Origin: Paraburkholderia tagetis
GTDB taxonomy: Bacteria > Pseudomonadota > Gammaproteobacteria > Burkholderiales > Burkholderiaceae
Direction: 5' to 3'
Assembly (NCBI RefSeq): GCF_022213065.1
Contig: NZ_JAKLJA010000023.1
Span: 62,001-126,000 of the forward strand
DNA: 64,000 nucleotides
Below the pieces are notes generated by a model. That model saw only the letters and a list, made by a program, of their open reading frames with translations, made no database searches and had not been told where the DNA came from. Shown piece by piece: positions 51,672-60,644 of the stretch. The first letter of the stretch is position 1. Every line of letters begins with the position of its first letter. The position numbers and the translations under genes are program-made.

Positions 51672-53548
51672 GCCACTCCCAGTTCGTAAAGCTGGTCGAG
51701 CTTGGTCGACCAGAAAGCGTCCAGATTCCCTTCAATATCGACGTCCTGCTCGATCTGATGAACCAAAGCGGCGTCGCGCTTGCGCAGTTCATCCAGCAGA
51801 AAGTCAACGCGCCGCAGCACGGCACCGAACGAGCTGTCGTACTCTTCGATCGAGTCGGCACGTCCGCTCACGAGCCTGACGCAGTGGCGGCAGCTCAGCA
51901 GCTTGCGGACGTCGGCAGCGTCAGCGTGCACGCGGTACTGGTCGCAGAAAAGACACCCTTCGGTCGAGTGGCAGTCAGGCTGTACCGTGACCGAAGCCGC
52001 GATCGGCGCAGGCTTGTGGAACCCGATGCAGACACCCACCGCGCTCCTGATGCTGCCCGCCGGGTCGTCGCCGGGCTTCAGCACGGTCTTCTCGACCGAA
52101 GCGAGGAATGCGCCCATCTCAGCCTTGTGCGCGGCATCCGTACCGTTCGAGTACGAGCGCAGCGCCGTTTCCACCGAGTGCCCCATCAGCCTGGCCGCGA
52201 CGACAGGGCCGTGGTTGCTCACCGCCCAATCCTGTTTCGCCGCACGCCATTGGCGTGCTGTAATGCGCGGCAGCACGATCCCGAGCGTGTCGAGTCGACG
52301 GTAAAGCAGATCCAGGAAGTTGATTGAAAGACCGGTTAGCCGCCCCGGCTGGGCACGGTGTCCGACTACGACGAACAACGCGTCGCAGTCTGCGTCCTGC
52401 ACCAGATACTCGCGCAACGCCAGATATGCCGTGAGCTTTGGCATGAAGCCCAGCGAGACGGTGAACGTAACCTCGTTCCCGCCTGCCCGGTACTTGACCT
52501 CGCGAAACTTCTGACGCGCGACCGACGTATCCTGCAGGCTCGCGGCAAGCTCCGGGCTCCACTTCATGGCCAGCAGTTGCGCGAGGCTGATGCCCGTTTC
52601 GGCCAGAAACAGCGCGGCGAAACAATAGACCGCCATCGACGCATGCAAGCGACGGATAGGCGACCGTGCGTTCTTGTTCGCCGCCGCAAGATGTTTAGCA
52701 GCAAACCAGGCAACGCCCCGTGAACGGTTAAAAGGATCTTTAGCGCCAGCCTCAGCCATGCGCGTTATGAGTTCTTCCCGGGTGCGCAGCTCGCCTGTTT
52801 CCAGATTCCAGCCAGCCAGGCCAGGCGAGTCGTTGCCTTCACGGCGGTTGTGTCTGTGCGGAACAAGGCAAAGACTCTCGCCTCGCGCCGTGCTCACGTG
52901 CATCGGGTACGGCTTGAAGTCGAGCACCAGCATGCTGATGCTGCTGAAGAGCGCATCAGCCCACGCAAGCAGGGCGGCTTGTGCACCGGCGTCAGGCACA
53001 GCTGTCGGCACAGCCGCTTCCTGTTGCCAGCGCAACACCCGCGCATCGGCGCAGAACTCGTCGTTTCGGAAGAGCTCGCGTAGCATCGACAACAGATTAC
53101 GCTGATAGGTGCCGACGGTATTGCGGCTCAGGTTGCCCTGCGAGACCTGTTCGCGCTTCTCACCGAAGTAGCGATGAACAGCCTCCGTCGTAGGCTTCTC
53201 GTCACAGAGCACCTGATGCAAGCCCTGCCTGTCGGCCCAGTTCACGAAGTCAAGCACGTCGCGTAGCGCACCGTAGACCGTCTTCGGACGCATCACGCCG
53301 GGGGTCACCTGCGCGGAAAGCTGCGTCACCAGCAGACGTACAACCCTGGCGCGTTCGCTGCAGAAGCTTGTGTGGTCGAAAGTGTGTCGCGTGCGCTGCG
53401 GGTTCGACGTGTCGCGCGTCAGATAGCAGATCTGACCGATATCGGAACGTCTGCTCATGCCTTCCCACCTGAGCAGCGCGCGCTCGGGGTGCAGCAGCAG
53501 CGTGCCTTCCGCGAGCGGCATGCACACTTCCTCGTACTGGCGACTCAT
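51668..53548 (-). CDS. Tyrosine-recombinase-like protein B with lost catalytic residues
   Basis: This 626-residue protein has the fold and length of a tyrosine recombinase but altered active site. The box I Arg position reads TGISLAQLLAMKW (Ser instead of Arg). The HxxR box reads TARQWRAAKQDWAV without the first His. Only LMGHSVETALRSYSNGTDA keeps the late His and the Tyr. The N-terminal part contains a CxxC-like pair near its end (HSTEGCLFCDQYRVH and CRHCVRLVSG). It is likely inactive as a recombinase and may be structural or DNA-binding. ATGA overlaps join it to both neighbours. Confidence 0.75.
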   Translation of the reverse strand: MSRQYEEVCMPLAEGTLLLHPERALLRWEGMSRRSDIGQICYLTRDTSNPQRTRHTFDHTSFCSERARVVRLLVTQLSAQVTPGVMRPKTVYGALRDVLDFVNWADRQGLHQVLCDEKPTTEAVHRYFGEKREQVSQGNLSRNTVGTYQRNLLSMLRELFRNDEFCADARVLRWQQEAAVPTAVPDAGAQAALLAWADALFSSISMLVLDFKPYPMHVSTARGESLCLVPHRHNRREGNDSPGLAGWNLETGELRTREELITRMAEAGAKDPFNRSRGVAWFAAKHLAAANKNARSPIRRLHASMAVYCFAALFLAETGISLAQLLAMKWSPELAASLQDTSVARQKFREVKYRAGGNEVTFTVSLGFMPKLTAYLALREYLVQDADCDALFVVVGHRAQPGRLTGLSINFLDLLYRRLDTLGIVLPRITARQWRAAKQDWAVSNHGPVVAARLMGHSVETALRSYSNGTDAAHKAEMGAFLASVEKTVLKPGDDPAGSIRSAVGVCIGFHKPAPIAASVTVQPDCHSTEGCLFCDQYRVHADAADVRKLLSCRHCVRLVSGRADSIEEYDSSFGAVLRRVDFLLDELRKRDAALVHQIEQDVDIEGNLDAFWSTKLDQLYELGVA

Positions 53549-54996
53549 GCTGCCTCCACCGTGTCGAGGGTGCGCGTGACCAGCGTCGACAGGTGTGCTC
53601 CCCAGCCGTCCTGTACAGCGTCGAACAGCTTGCGATTATCGCGGTAAGCGAGATAGCGTTCAGTCATTGAAGGGTGTACGTGCCACATCAACTGCCGCAA
53701 CTGATCGAGCGCCCGCGTGTACTTCGTCCCGTTCGCCGTCATCGCGTCGACCATGTTCAGCCCGAAAGTCGCGCGCAGGTCGTGGAAACTGAACTCGTAC
53801 CTGGGGTTGTCGAGCCGCACACGCATCATGGGCAACAGTTCGTCCCTGATGAACTGGCGTACAGCCTGTCCTGTCTTGAAGTGACGGCGTACGCGCGGGC
53901 CAGTGCTAATCGGGGCGCGCGACGCGCGATCCTCGTAGAGCGACGCACCGCGATGGCTCAGAAAGAGCGGCTGGTCGGGGTGATCGTCACCGTCTGCCAG
54001 ACGGCGACGCTTGCGCGCGCGATCGCTGTGCACGTAGATGTAGAGCCGCTCGTAGAAACTGCGCGGCAGGTGCAGCACGCCCTTGACGCCACCCTTCGTG
54101 TCGATGCCCGTACCCGGCCCGCAGGCGAGCCGGATGTCGGCGCCCTGAAACTCTCCCGGCTCGCGCATCACGTGTTTGGCCCGCACGGTCAGTACCGTCT
54201 GGATGCGGGTGCCCGTCAACAGCGCGAACAGATGAATGAGCGTCATCTCGGTGTTGCCGAGAGCGGCTAACGATTCAAGCAGCACCGACTGCTCGGATGA
54301 GGGTAGCGGGCGCAGGCGACCGCCGTCCTGGATGTGATCGTCCCACGGGTCTTCTGCGCGCCGACCACTGATCGACAGGTCGGTGGTCTTGACCTCGATC
54401 ACGCTGCTGAAACCCTTCTGGTCCCTGAACTCGATGAAACGGTCAGATTCGACCCACGGCGCGTTCGCGGGCCTGAAGCCTGCTTCGGTCATGAGCCAGC
54501 GATAGAAGCGCACCGCAGCGCCCATCCGACGCCTGGCGACACCCGGAGACAGTTCGCCTGCCTGCACGGCTAGCCTGATCGAGGCGCTATAGCGGTAGGT
54601 CGGACGTTGCCGCTTGTTCGCGGGAAACGTCAGCCAGTCGACGCCCTCGTCATCCAGATAGCGATGGAACGCCACCAGGTCGTCTGCGATGCTGGCGAAC
54701 GTCAGCATGTTGGGCGACGACTTCGATTCCATCATGTCGATGAGCCAGAGGTTCGCCTCAGCCCACGGCGCGCCGTCAGCGAGCCGGACAACAGGAAACA
54801 GAGGGAAGGTGCCTGCGATCCACTGCGGGCGGGCGTCGCGTCGCTTGCCGGTGTCGGGGTCTCCGAGCGGAACGGTGTGATAGATGGTGCCGCCCTCGGG
54901 CGTGGTGATGCTGACGGGCGTCGCGCCGGGAGTGTCGCGGTCAACGACCTCGGTCAACGGGAGTCGCCGGATGGTCGTTCGTCTTGCTGTCATCAT
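53545..54996 (-). CDS. Tyrosine recombinase A of the module (first gene)
   Basis: This is a 483-residue integrase, the first gene of the four-gene leftward operon. Catalytic residues appear intact: Arg in ALLTGTRIQTVLTVRAKHV, His-Arg in FSFHDLRATFGLNMVDAM, and a His and Tyr in LMWHVHPSMTERYLAYRDN. The N-terminal 200 residues contain core-binding helices (FASIADDLVAFHRYLDDEGV, then DWLTF). I chose the ATG at 54996 because GAGGAC lies just upstream; the frame continues to 55038 inside an inverted repeat. Its 5' end lies about 80 bases from a truncated antiporter gene, so it marks one end of the mobile module. Confidence 0.85.
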   Translation of the reverse strand: MMTARRTTIRRLPLTEVVDRDTPGATPVSITTPEGGTIYHTVPLGDPDTGKRRDARPQWIAGTFPLFPVVRLADGAPWAEANLWLIDMMESKSSPNMLTFASIADDLVAFHRYLDDEGVDWLTFPANKRQRPTYRYSASIRLAVQAGELSPGVARRRMGAAVRFYRWLMTEAGFRPANAPWVESDRFIEFRDQKGFSSVIEVKTTDLSISGRRAEDPWDDHIQDGGRLRPLPSSEQSVLLESLAALGNTEMTLIHLFALLTGTRIQTVLTVRAKHVMREPGEFQGADIRLACGPGTGIDTKGGVKGVLHLPRSFYERLYIYVHSDRARKRRRLADGDDHPDQPLFLSHRGASLYEDRASRAPISTGPRVRRHFKTGQAVRQFIRDELLPMMRVRLDNPRYEFSFHDLRATFGLNMVDAMTANGTKYTRALDQLRQLMWHVHPSMTERYLAYRDNRKLFDAVQDGWGAHLSTLVTRTLDTVEAA

Positions 54997-55007
54997 GCAG
55001 GTCCTCT

Positions 55008-55041
55008 GCTGTGTTTGTGGGGATGTCCGCTTTAACACAGC
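55008..55041. repeat. Inverted repeat at the end of the recombinase module
   Basis: GCTGTGTT (55008-55015) and AACACAGC (55034-55041) form an 8-bp stem with an 18-base loop holding GGATGTCC. GGATGTCC also occurs near the other side of the module (about 49115-49123). It lies between the first recombinase start and the antiporter junction and may be an element-end or operator. Confidence 0.45.
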
Positions 55042-55079
55042 CTGCGAGTACCAGGAAATCGTTCTTCACTTGCGCATAG

Positions 55080-56016
55080 GTGGGCTTGATCGCAGCGGTC
55101 GGGATGTGGGGGTTGGGATTACCTTTGGGCGCAGCGGTACTTCTCGGCGGCATTCTGGCGCCCACGGACCCCGTTCTCGCCTCTGGCGTGCAGACCGAGC
55201 GCGGTACCGATCCGGATCAATTGCGTTTCAGCCTCGCTGGCGAAGGGGCATTGAACGACGGCACCGCGTTTCCGTTCGTGACGCTGGGGTTGGCGTTACT
55301 GGCGCGGCATATTGATCGGCGCAGGGCTTGGCGCCCTCATTGGCCGACTTGTCGTTTATCTGCGTACGCGGCATTCCCAGGCCGTCGGTCTGGATGAATT
55401 CCTGTCGCTCGGCGTGATCGCCGTTGCCTATGGCGCGGCGCAACTGTGCCACGCCTCGGGGTTTCTGGCTGTTTTTGCTGCGGGCCTCGCTTTTCAGCGG
55501 GTGGAGGACAAGCCTCAGGCCGGTACCGTGTCCCTCGGTGCCGCGCCCGGTGCGGAAGGTCATGCGTATGGCGTGAAAGCGACGCACTCGCATCATGCCA
55601 GCGCAGTCATGACCGGCGCGGTGCGGGCATTCAATGCTCAACTGGAACGCCTTGCTGAGCTTACGCTCGTCTCGCTGGTCGGCGCGTTGCTGCCTTATGC
55701 CATGGCGTGGAGCGCGCTATGGTGGTTCATTCCGGTGATGTTCGTGCTTGTGCGTCCTGCCGCCGTCATGGTCGGAACGCTCGGTGTGGCTAGCGCGGGG
55801 CGTGCGCGCGCGATGGTGTCGTGGTTCGGAATACGCGGAATCGGCTCCGTGTTTTATTTGATGTTCGCGATTCGTCACGGCGTAAGCGAACCGCTGGCAA
55901 AGCAGTTGATCACGCTGACGCTCGCGATGGTTTCGGCGTCCATTTTTGCGCACGGGATGTCGATACGGCCATTGATGAAATGGTATGGGCGGCGCCCGGC
56001 GTCGCTGGAGGGGTGA
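55080..56016 (+). pseudogene. CPA1 Na+/H+ antiporter, truncated and frameshifted
   Basis: The sequence begins abruptly after a stop triplet with VGLIAAVGMWGLGLPLGAAV, then GGILAPTDPVLASGVQTERG, the conserved core (with the ...APTDPVLAS motif) of NhaP-type antiporters. The N-terminal half is missing. The frame then shifts at about 55310 (from ALLARH to IGAGLGALIGRLVVYLRTRH), apparently with loss of about 25 residues. The second part runs through RGIGSVFYLMFAIRHG and ends at 56016. The 5' end coincides with the edge of the recombinase module, so insertion probably cut the gene. It is not expected to work. Confidence 0.8.
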
Positions 56017-56048
56017 TGCCGGCCCCGATCCGCGCGATCGGGAGCGTG

Positions 56049-56189
56049 CTATTTCTTCTTTTCCGGCTTGCGGGTTAGCGTGATTTTCGATGTTGTCGCC
56101 GAAGCTCTTTCTACAACTGGAGACAGCAGCTTTTTCGGTTGTTTAGGTTTTTTTGCTTCACGGTTACCGCGTAATTGACCCTTTGCCAT
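56049..56189 (-). CDS. Small basic protein, 46 residues
   Basis: It begins MAKGQLRGNREAKKPKQPKK and ends in TRKPEKKK, with a Ser/Thr-rich middle. It resembles short Lys-rich proteins of proteobacteria named only as hypothetical. GGGAG lies seven bases upstream; an extra ATG one codon earlier is possible. The function is unknown. It is convergent with the antiporter pseudogene. Confidence 0.6.
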   Translation of the reverse strand: MAKGQLRGNREAKKPKQPKKLLSPVVERASATTSKITLTRKPEKKK

Positions 56190-56192
56190 CAT

Positions 56193-56582
56193 GCTTCTCC
56201 CATTATTTCAGTCGCGGAAGCAACTGCCATGTCGCCTATTCTGGGCGCATTGGAGGACGTTGTCGCTATCTATTTTTGGCAAGACGCCGGGAATGGCGTA
56301 GTTCGACGGACAGGGGAGCCGTTATCGAGGAGGGATTGCCCCCGGCAGCTTCTGGCGGCAAGCGTTCGCCGACGTATCCCACGTCATCGTCGGTGCTTAA
56401 GCGCGCACGGCCAATGCGCCGGCGGCGCGGTACGGTAACGTACCGACGCTCAATGCGATCACGTGCATCGTTTGCTGTGTATCCCTGGCTCTCACGACCA
56501 GGGTGTTGCGACGGCCGAGTGCGGACTGATCGAGCCGAATTGTCCGAAATGACATTGCGCAGTTCCAGGAGGCATTACCATC
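56193..56582. other. 390-base stretch upstream of slipin
   Basis: No supported gene. A rightward frame 56175-56438 contains MSPILGALEDVVAIYFWQDA, which could be a very small gene, but it drifts into Arg-rich sequence. It must hold the promoter of the slipin gene. Confidence 0.35.
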
Positions 56583-57452
56583 ATGAATCCGATCACACTA
56601 CTTCTGTCCACCGTCTTCCTGCTCGCTGCGATTGCCTCTGGCGCGTTCGTCAACCTGTATATCGGTATCGGGCTCTTCGTCATTGCTGTCCTGATCGCAA
56701 TGTCAGTCAGGGTTGCCAACGTATGGGAGAAGTTCGTCATCCTGCGTATCGGGAAACTGCAGAGCGTGAAAGGAGCGGGATTCTTCATGATCATCCCTGT
56801 TCTGGACAACATCGTTGCAGTCATTGACGAACGCATTCAGACGACAGCTTTCAACGCCGAACAGGCTCTGACCAAGGATACGGTGCCGGTCAATGTCGAT
56901 GCGATCATTTTCTGGCACGTCTGCGACGCCAAAAAGGCTGCACTGGCGATTACCGACTATCGCCAGGCAATCGATCGCGTCGCTCAGACAACGCTGCGGG
57001 AGCTGATCGGTGCCTCGATGCTGGCTACGCTACTCTCCGATCGAACAGCAGCGGATACCCATCTGAGAGATGAGATCGGGGTCAAGACAGCCCAATGGGG
57101 CATCGCGGTCGGGTCGGTCGAAATTCGCGACGTAGCGATCCCGGTTGCGTTGCAGGACGCGATGTCTCGTCAGGCACAGGCCGAACGAGAAAAGCAGGCG
57201 CGCGTCATTCTGGGGTCCGCAGAGGCCGCGATTGCCTCGAACTTTGTCGAAGCCGCGAGAGTGTACGAATCACAGCCCGGCGCACTGCAGCTTCGGGCGA
57301 TGAATATTATCTACGAGACGACGAAGGAACGCGGGGCGACCATTCTCATGCCGACTTCGATGGTCGACAGTCTGAATCCCGCGCTGGCGGTCGCGATTGC
57401 CGGACATGATCTTGGCGGGGCGCCTGTGATGCCGCTGAAGACTGCGGCGTAG
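56583..57452 (+). CDS. SPFH/Band 7 (slipin-type) membrane protein
   Basis: This is a 289-residue membrane-anchored scaffold protein. Two hydrophobic stretches at the N-terminus (about 4-24 and 27-45) lead to the Band 7 domain beginning VWEKFVILRIGKLQSVKGAG, then FMIIPVLDNIVAVIDERIQT. A helical oligomerising region contains QAQAEREKQARVILGSAEAA. Proteins of this type organise membrane microdomains and often pair with an NfeD protease, which is absent here. An AGGAGG site (56567-56572) lies about ten bases before the ATG. It ends seven bases before an IS element, so any partner downstream may have been lost. Confidence 0.85.
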   Translation: MNPITLLLSTVFLLAAIASGAFVNLYIGIGLFVIAVLIAMSVRVANVWEKFVILRIGKLQSVKGAGFFMIIPVLDNIVAVIDERIQTTAFNAEQALTKDTVPVNVDAIIFWHVCDAKKAALAITDYRQAIDRVAQTTLRELIGASMLATLLSDRTAADTHLRDEIGVKTAQWGIAVGSVEIRDVAIPVALQDAMSRQAQAEREKQARVILGSAEAAIASNFVEAARVYESQPGALQLRAMNIIYETTKERGATILMPTSMVDSLNPALAVAIAGHDLGGAPVMPLKTAA

Positions 57453-57459
57453 CCGGAGA

Positions 57460-58282
57460 GGTTCTGTTGCAGTAAGGCTCGCAGAGTAAACTTGATCGAT
57501 ATGAGAAGGACTGCTTATGTTGCAAGTTCGTAGAATTGATCAGCGGTGGACGGATGGGTTCCGCGAGCACATTTCATCTGTCCTTTGGCGATCATGTGCA
57601 TAATCTCGATGCCGGCCAGAAGGATCCGGGCACAGCGAAAAGTTTTGAATCCCAGCATGGGCCTCATTCGTCGCTTGATCGCGCGATGGTCCTGCTCCAC
57701 AAGATTGTTGAGGTATTTGGACTGGCGGATCTTGATGATAGGCGCCTCACGATCGGCATTGATGGCTTCGAGTGCGGCGAGATTGGCGCCGCTTTTGTCG
57801 ATGGTCACCGTCTCGGGCGCGTCATGCTGGGCGATCGATTTCTCAAAGTAACGCCGGGCAGCGGTCTTGTCTTGATGGGCGCGTAGCAGAAAGTCAATGG
57901 TGTTGCCGTCCTTGTCGACGGCCCGGTAAAGATGCCGCCATTCGCCCTTGACGCGAATGTACGTCTCGTCCATTCGCCAACTCCTTCCGACTGGCCGCTT
58001 GCGGCGGCGGAACGCCTTCTCCAGCACCGGCAACAGCTTGAGCGCCCAGCGATGCACGGTCGAATGATCAACGCAAATGCCACGCTCAACCACCATCTCT
58101 TCAATGTGACGCAGGCTTAGCGGATAGGCCACGTACAGGCGTACGCACACCAGGATCACATCGAGCGGGTAATGCAGGCGCTTGAGCACTTGGGCCACCG
58201 CCGGATTCAACGTCGTCATCAAGCTTTCAGCTGTTCATGTTGTTCCGCACATCATAGCGGATCGCCTTATTGCGACAGGACC
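57460..58282 (-). mobile_element. IS6-family insertion sequence, 823 bp
   Basis: The ends are near-perfect inverted repeats: GGTTCTGTTGCAGTAAGGC at 57460 and, on the other strand, GGTCCTGTCGCAATAAGGC ending at 58282. They enclose one transposase gene. The eight flanking bases differ (GCCGGAGA on the left, TAAGCGGT on the right), so no target duplication is visible. Confidence 0.85.
57515..58222 (-). CDS. IS6-family DDE transposase
   Basis: This is a 235-residue transposase. The N-terminal helix-turn-helix (LSLRHIEEMVVERGICVDHS) precedes the DDE core: WRMDETYIRVKGEWRHLYRA with the first Asp, TVTIDKSGANLAALEAIN with the second, and YLNNLVEQDHRAIKRRMRPM with the Glu. Length and wording are typical of IS6/IS26. 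An upstream ATG one codon earlier is possible. The element looks intact and active. Confidence 0.95.
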   Translation of the reverse strand: MMTTLNPAVAQVLKRLHYPLDVILVCVRLYVAYPLSLRHIEEMVVERGICVDHSTVHRWALKLLPVLEKAFRRRKRPVGRSWRMDETYIRVKGEWRHLYRAVDKDGNTIDFLLRAHQDKTAARRYFEKSIAQHDAPETVTIDKSGANLAALEAINADREAPIIKIRQSKYLNNLVEQDHRAIKRRMRPMLGFKTFRCARILLAGIEIMHMIAKGQMKCARGTHPSTADQFYELAT

Positions 58283-58428
58283 TAAGCGGTTTGGGCAGTA
58301 CGACTTTCCGTGAGGTGATGGCTGGCCCGGGTCATAGTCTCATAACCCGTTCCCCGTGCGGAGGTTACACGAGATCCCCAGCCAGGCACTGGACGGCCGC
58401 TTCAGCATGGCGGCACGGCAGTTCCCGG

Positions 58429-58641
58429 TCAGTACCGCCTTTTCGGCGGCAACGACCGTTTGATCTGCTTGCGCAGGCGTGCCACTGCTGCAGCCTTTTT
58501 GCGTTTGCGTTCTGCGGTAGGTTTTTCATAGGCAGTCCGGGCACGAAGCTCCGGAATCAAGCTGGTGCGCTCGATCGCGCGACGGAAACGGCGTAATGCA
58601 ACTTCCACAGGCTCGTCGGGTTTCAGAATTACAGTAGTCAA
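58429..58641 (-). CDS. rpsU: Ribosomal protein S21 paralogue
   Basis: This is a 70-residue S21-family protein, a component of the 30S subunit that helps initiation. VEVALRRFRRAIERTSLIPE and YEKPTAERKRKKAAAVARLR match the family. The start is a TTG (read as TTVILKPDEPVE) with AGGGG six bases upstream; longer versions are unlikely. As the chromosome carries its own rpsU, this is a plasmid paralogue that could replace or modify S21 on ribosomes under stress. Confidence 0.9.
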   Translation of the reverse strand: MTTVILKPDEPVEVALRRFRRAIERTSLIPELRARTAYEKPTAERKRKKAAAVARLRKQIKRSLPPKRRY

Positions 58642-58982
58642 TTTTTTCCCCTGGTTGAGATCCGGCAGCAAATGGCGAATGGTGATGTGGATGTGCACGC
58701 AGCCTCTTGGCACAGGTGGTGTATCACACCATCAACGATGGCGAAATACGGGTCTCGACACGCGTACGCGGTAGTAGAACGCATGAAATTGCGGGGTAGC
58801 CCTTGCGTCCCGACAGTCCTGGACACTGCCCTGTGCGGGCGGCGAATCGGGTACGCGAGGCGATTGGTCAGACGTGGCAACTCGTGACACCGGTCCGATG
58901 CGAGCCGGGGCGTGCAGTCCAGCGAACACGGTTATCGCTGGCCTCACTGGACTATTGGCTGTTTCGAACTGTGGCGTCGTAT
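58642..58982. other. 341-base stretch upstream of the S21 gene
   Basis: No supported gene. It holds the leader and promoter of the leftward S21 paralogue. Frames such as 58803-59129 (+) have no motif. Confidence 0.35.
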
Positions 58983-59207
58983 TCACCCGCGTGTGTCGAC
59001 CCAGTGGTGTGCCCACTGGATCGAATGCTGCAACGCCTGCTCTTCACTCCTGAAGTAGTCGAGCGAATAGAACCAGTAGCGGCCTTCGGCTCGTGCGCTA
59101 TCAATGCGTTCGAGCAGCAGGTTGGATGAAAAGCTGCCATCGGGCAAACGATGCGCCGAGGATTGGACGGCATAGCCGTTGTATTGTTGAATTTGCTGGT
59201 TTTGCAT
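58983..59207 (-). CDS. Small conserved-looking protein, 74 residues
   Basis: It begins MQNQQIQQYNGYAVQSSAHR and continues LPDGSFSSNLLLERIDSARA, then GRYWFYSLDYFRSEEQALQH. This two-part pattern (a short beta-rich unit followed by DYF.SEEQA..) is a layout I recall from small Burkholderia hypotheticals. The function is unknown. The frame stays open far upstream, but that part is not protein-like. Confidence 0.65.
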   Translation of the reverse strand: MQNQQIQQYNGYAVQSSAHRLPDGSFSSNLLLERIDSARAEGRYWFYSLDYFRSEEQALQHSIQWAHHWVDTRG

Positions 59208-59478
59208 TTTAATTTTAATGATATTTGAGTGCGCCCGCGCCGTGCGAAAAATGCACGGGCGTGCCGATGCCAGGCCATTCGAGCGGTGTTCCAAAGCAGT
59301 CGAAAAGCGAAAAATGGCGTTGAAGCCGGAGTGTAGAATGAGGTGCAACGAGGCGCGTGGCAAGTTGATCAATGAAACAATGCCAGTCAGGAGCGATCGC
59401 GCCAATTTAGGGAGACAACGCTCCGCGAGGGTGTCGCTGCAACCCAGCATCCGTCGCAGGAAACCGGGCCTTTCAACC

Positions 59479-59682
59479 TTACATCGGCTTGATGTTAGCC
59501 GCTTGCAGCCCCTTCGGGCCTTGCTTCGTTTCGAAGCTCACCTTCCGATTTTCAGCCAGCGTCTTGAAGCCTTCGCCCCTGATTTCGGAGAAATGAGCGA
59601 ACAGGTCGTCGCCACCCTGGTCCGGGGTGATGAAACCAAAGCCTTTGCTGTCGTTGAACCACTTAACGGTGCCGGTATCCAT
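59479..59682 (-). CDS. cspA: Cold-shock protein (CspA family)
   Basis: This is a 67-residue OB-fold RNA chaperone. The RNP motifs are intact: TVKWFNDSKGFGFITPDQGG and DLFAHFSEIRGEGFK, and it ends FETKQGPKGLQAANIKPM. Cold-shock proteins melt RNA structure and stabilise mRNA. An upstream untranslated leader of roughly 140 bases is possible, as in cold-regulated members. It is a plasmid copy among other RNA and translation genes. Confidence 0.95.
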   Translation of the reverse strand: MDTGTVKWFNDSKGFGFITPDQGGDDLFAHFSEIRGEGFKTLAENRKVSFETKQGPKGLQAANIKPM

Positions 59683-59844
59683 GAAGAATCCTCGAAGAAA
59701 AATACGAAAATTTGCTCTATTAAAGAGTATGTGAAGCTTCAAGGAGGGAGAGGACAACGAATACCGCCGAGGAGCGAGCAATTGATGAACAGCAGTCGAA
59801 CTTCTTGAACTTCGAGCACACGGTACCCGTCGGGTGAACCAGCG

Positions 59845-60081
59845 TCAATACTTACCTTGTAACTGTTTGACCGGCTGCCCGTTCAGCAGACGAAGCGATG
59901 CGGCCCTGCCTGGCTGCACCCGCTTGCCTGGCGTGGCACACAGGTTAGGTCCTGTGCAGCAGGGCGGCACCGCATCTGCCGCGATGGGATCGAACAGACG
60001 GCGCTGCGGCAGGCCGCACGACGGATGCGCAATCAGCCCGCGCCTGGACAACATGTCCTGCGTTCTTTCCGGTTCTCCCAT
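59845..60081 (-). CDS. Possible small Cys-containing protein, 78 residues
   Basis: The frame begins MGEPERTQDMLSRRGLIAHP and contains CGLPQRRLFDPIAADAVPPC, then CTGPNLCATPGKR. It ends LLNGQPVKQLQGKY. The Cys cluster could bind a metal. I cannot place it in a family, and the frame continues upstream without a clear start, so confidence is low. Confidence 0.35.
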   Translation of the reverse strand: MGEPERTQDMLSRRGLIAHPSCGLPQRRLFDPIAADAVPPCCTGPNLCATPGKRVQPGRAASLRLLNGQPVKQLQGKY

Positions 60082-60380
60082 CCCTGTGATCGTCGCTGTC
60101 GAATGATCGCAATCGCCTGAATGATTCAACGGTCGTATCGAGGTGCCGAATCGAACCCGGTCCAGGAATGCATGGCCTGTGAACTGCTCGCCGGGCGTCG
60201 CTCGTTCGATCTCCCGAATTCTTCCGCGTTTCAGGCCAATACGGAATAGACTGGTACTTTCACCGCGACGCCTGAGGTCATATGTACCCGCTTCTTGAGT
60301 TCCTCGCAACGCTGCCGCAATTTCATGCTGCCCGACCCGCCCGTGAGGTATTGCATATAGGAACAGGCTGTGTATTTTCC

Positions 60381-60644
60381 ATGGCGAACGGTGTTGGGCC
60401 ACAGTTGCCGTCCGAAACAACACTGAAGGCTCGCTGGCCGGGACAACTGGAGAGCGAATGTCACGAAATTGACGGCCTCGACGCCGTGAATTTCTACATG
60501 CGCGAGGCCAGGACACTTGGCGCTGAACCGGCGTCGATAAATCGGGCCATCGCCACCCTTGATCACGCAATGGGAGGCGAGACGGCGTTCTCTGCGCCGG
60601 TGCGGTCAGCGGAGGCATACATCGGTGGTCCACGCGACAAATAG
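60381..60644 (+). CDS. Possible small hypothetical protein, 87 residues
   Basis: It begins MANGVGPQLPSETTLKARWP and contains helical DGLDAVNFYMREARTLGAEP and ASINRAIATLDHAMGG. The leftward frame over the same DNA is also open, so the choice is uncertain. No family is recognised. Confidence 0.35.
   Translation: MANGVGPQLPSETTLKARWPGQLESECHEIDGLDAVNFYMREARTLGAEPASINRAIATLDHAMGGETAFSAPVRSAEAYIGGPRDK

Noticed and set aside
53595..54270. Rightward frame of 198 codons against the first recombinase
   Set aside because: It is antisense to a gene with intact catalytic boxes and has no motif.
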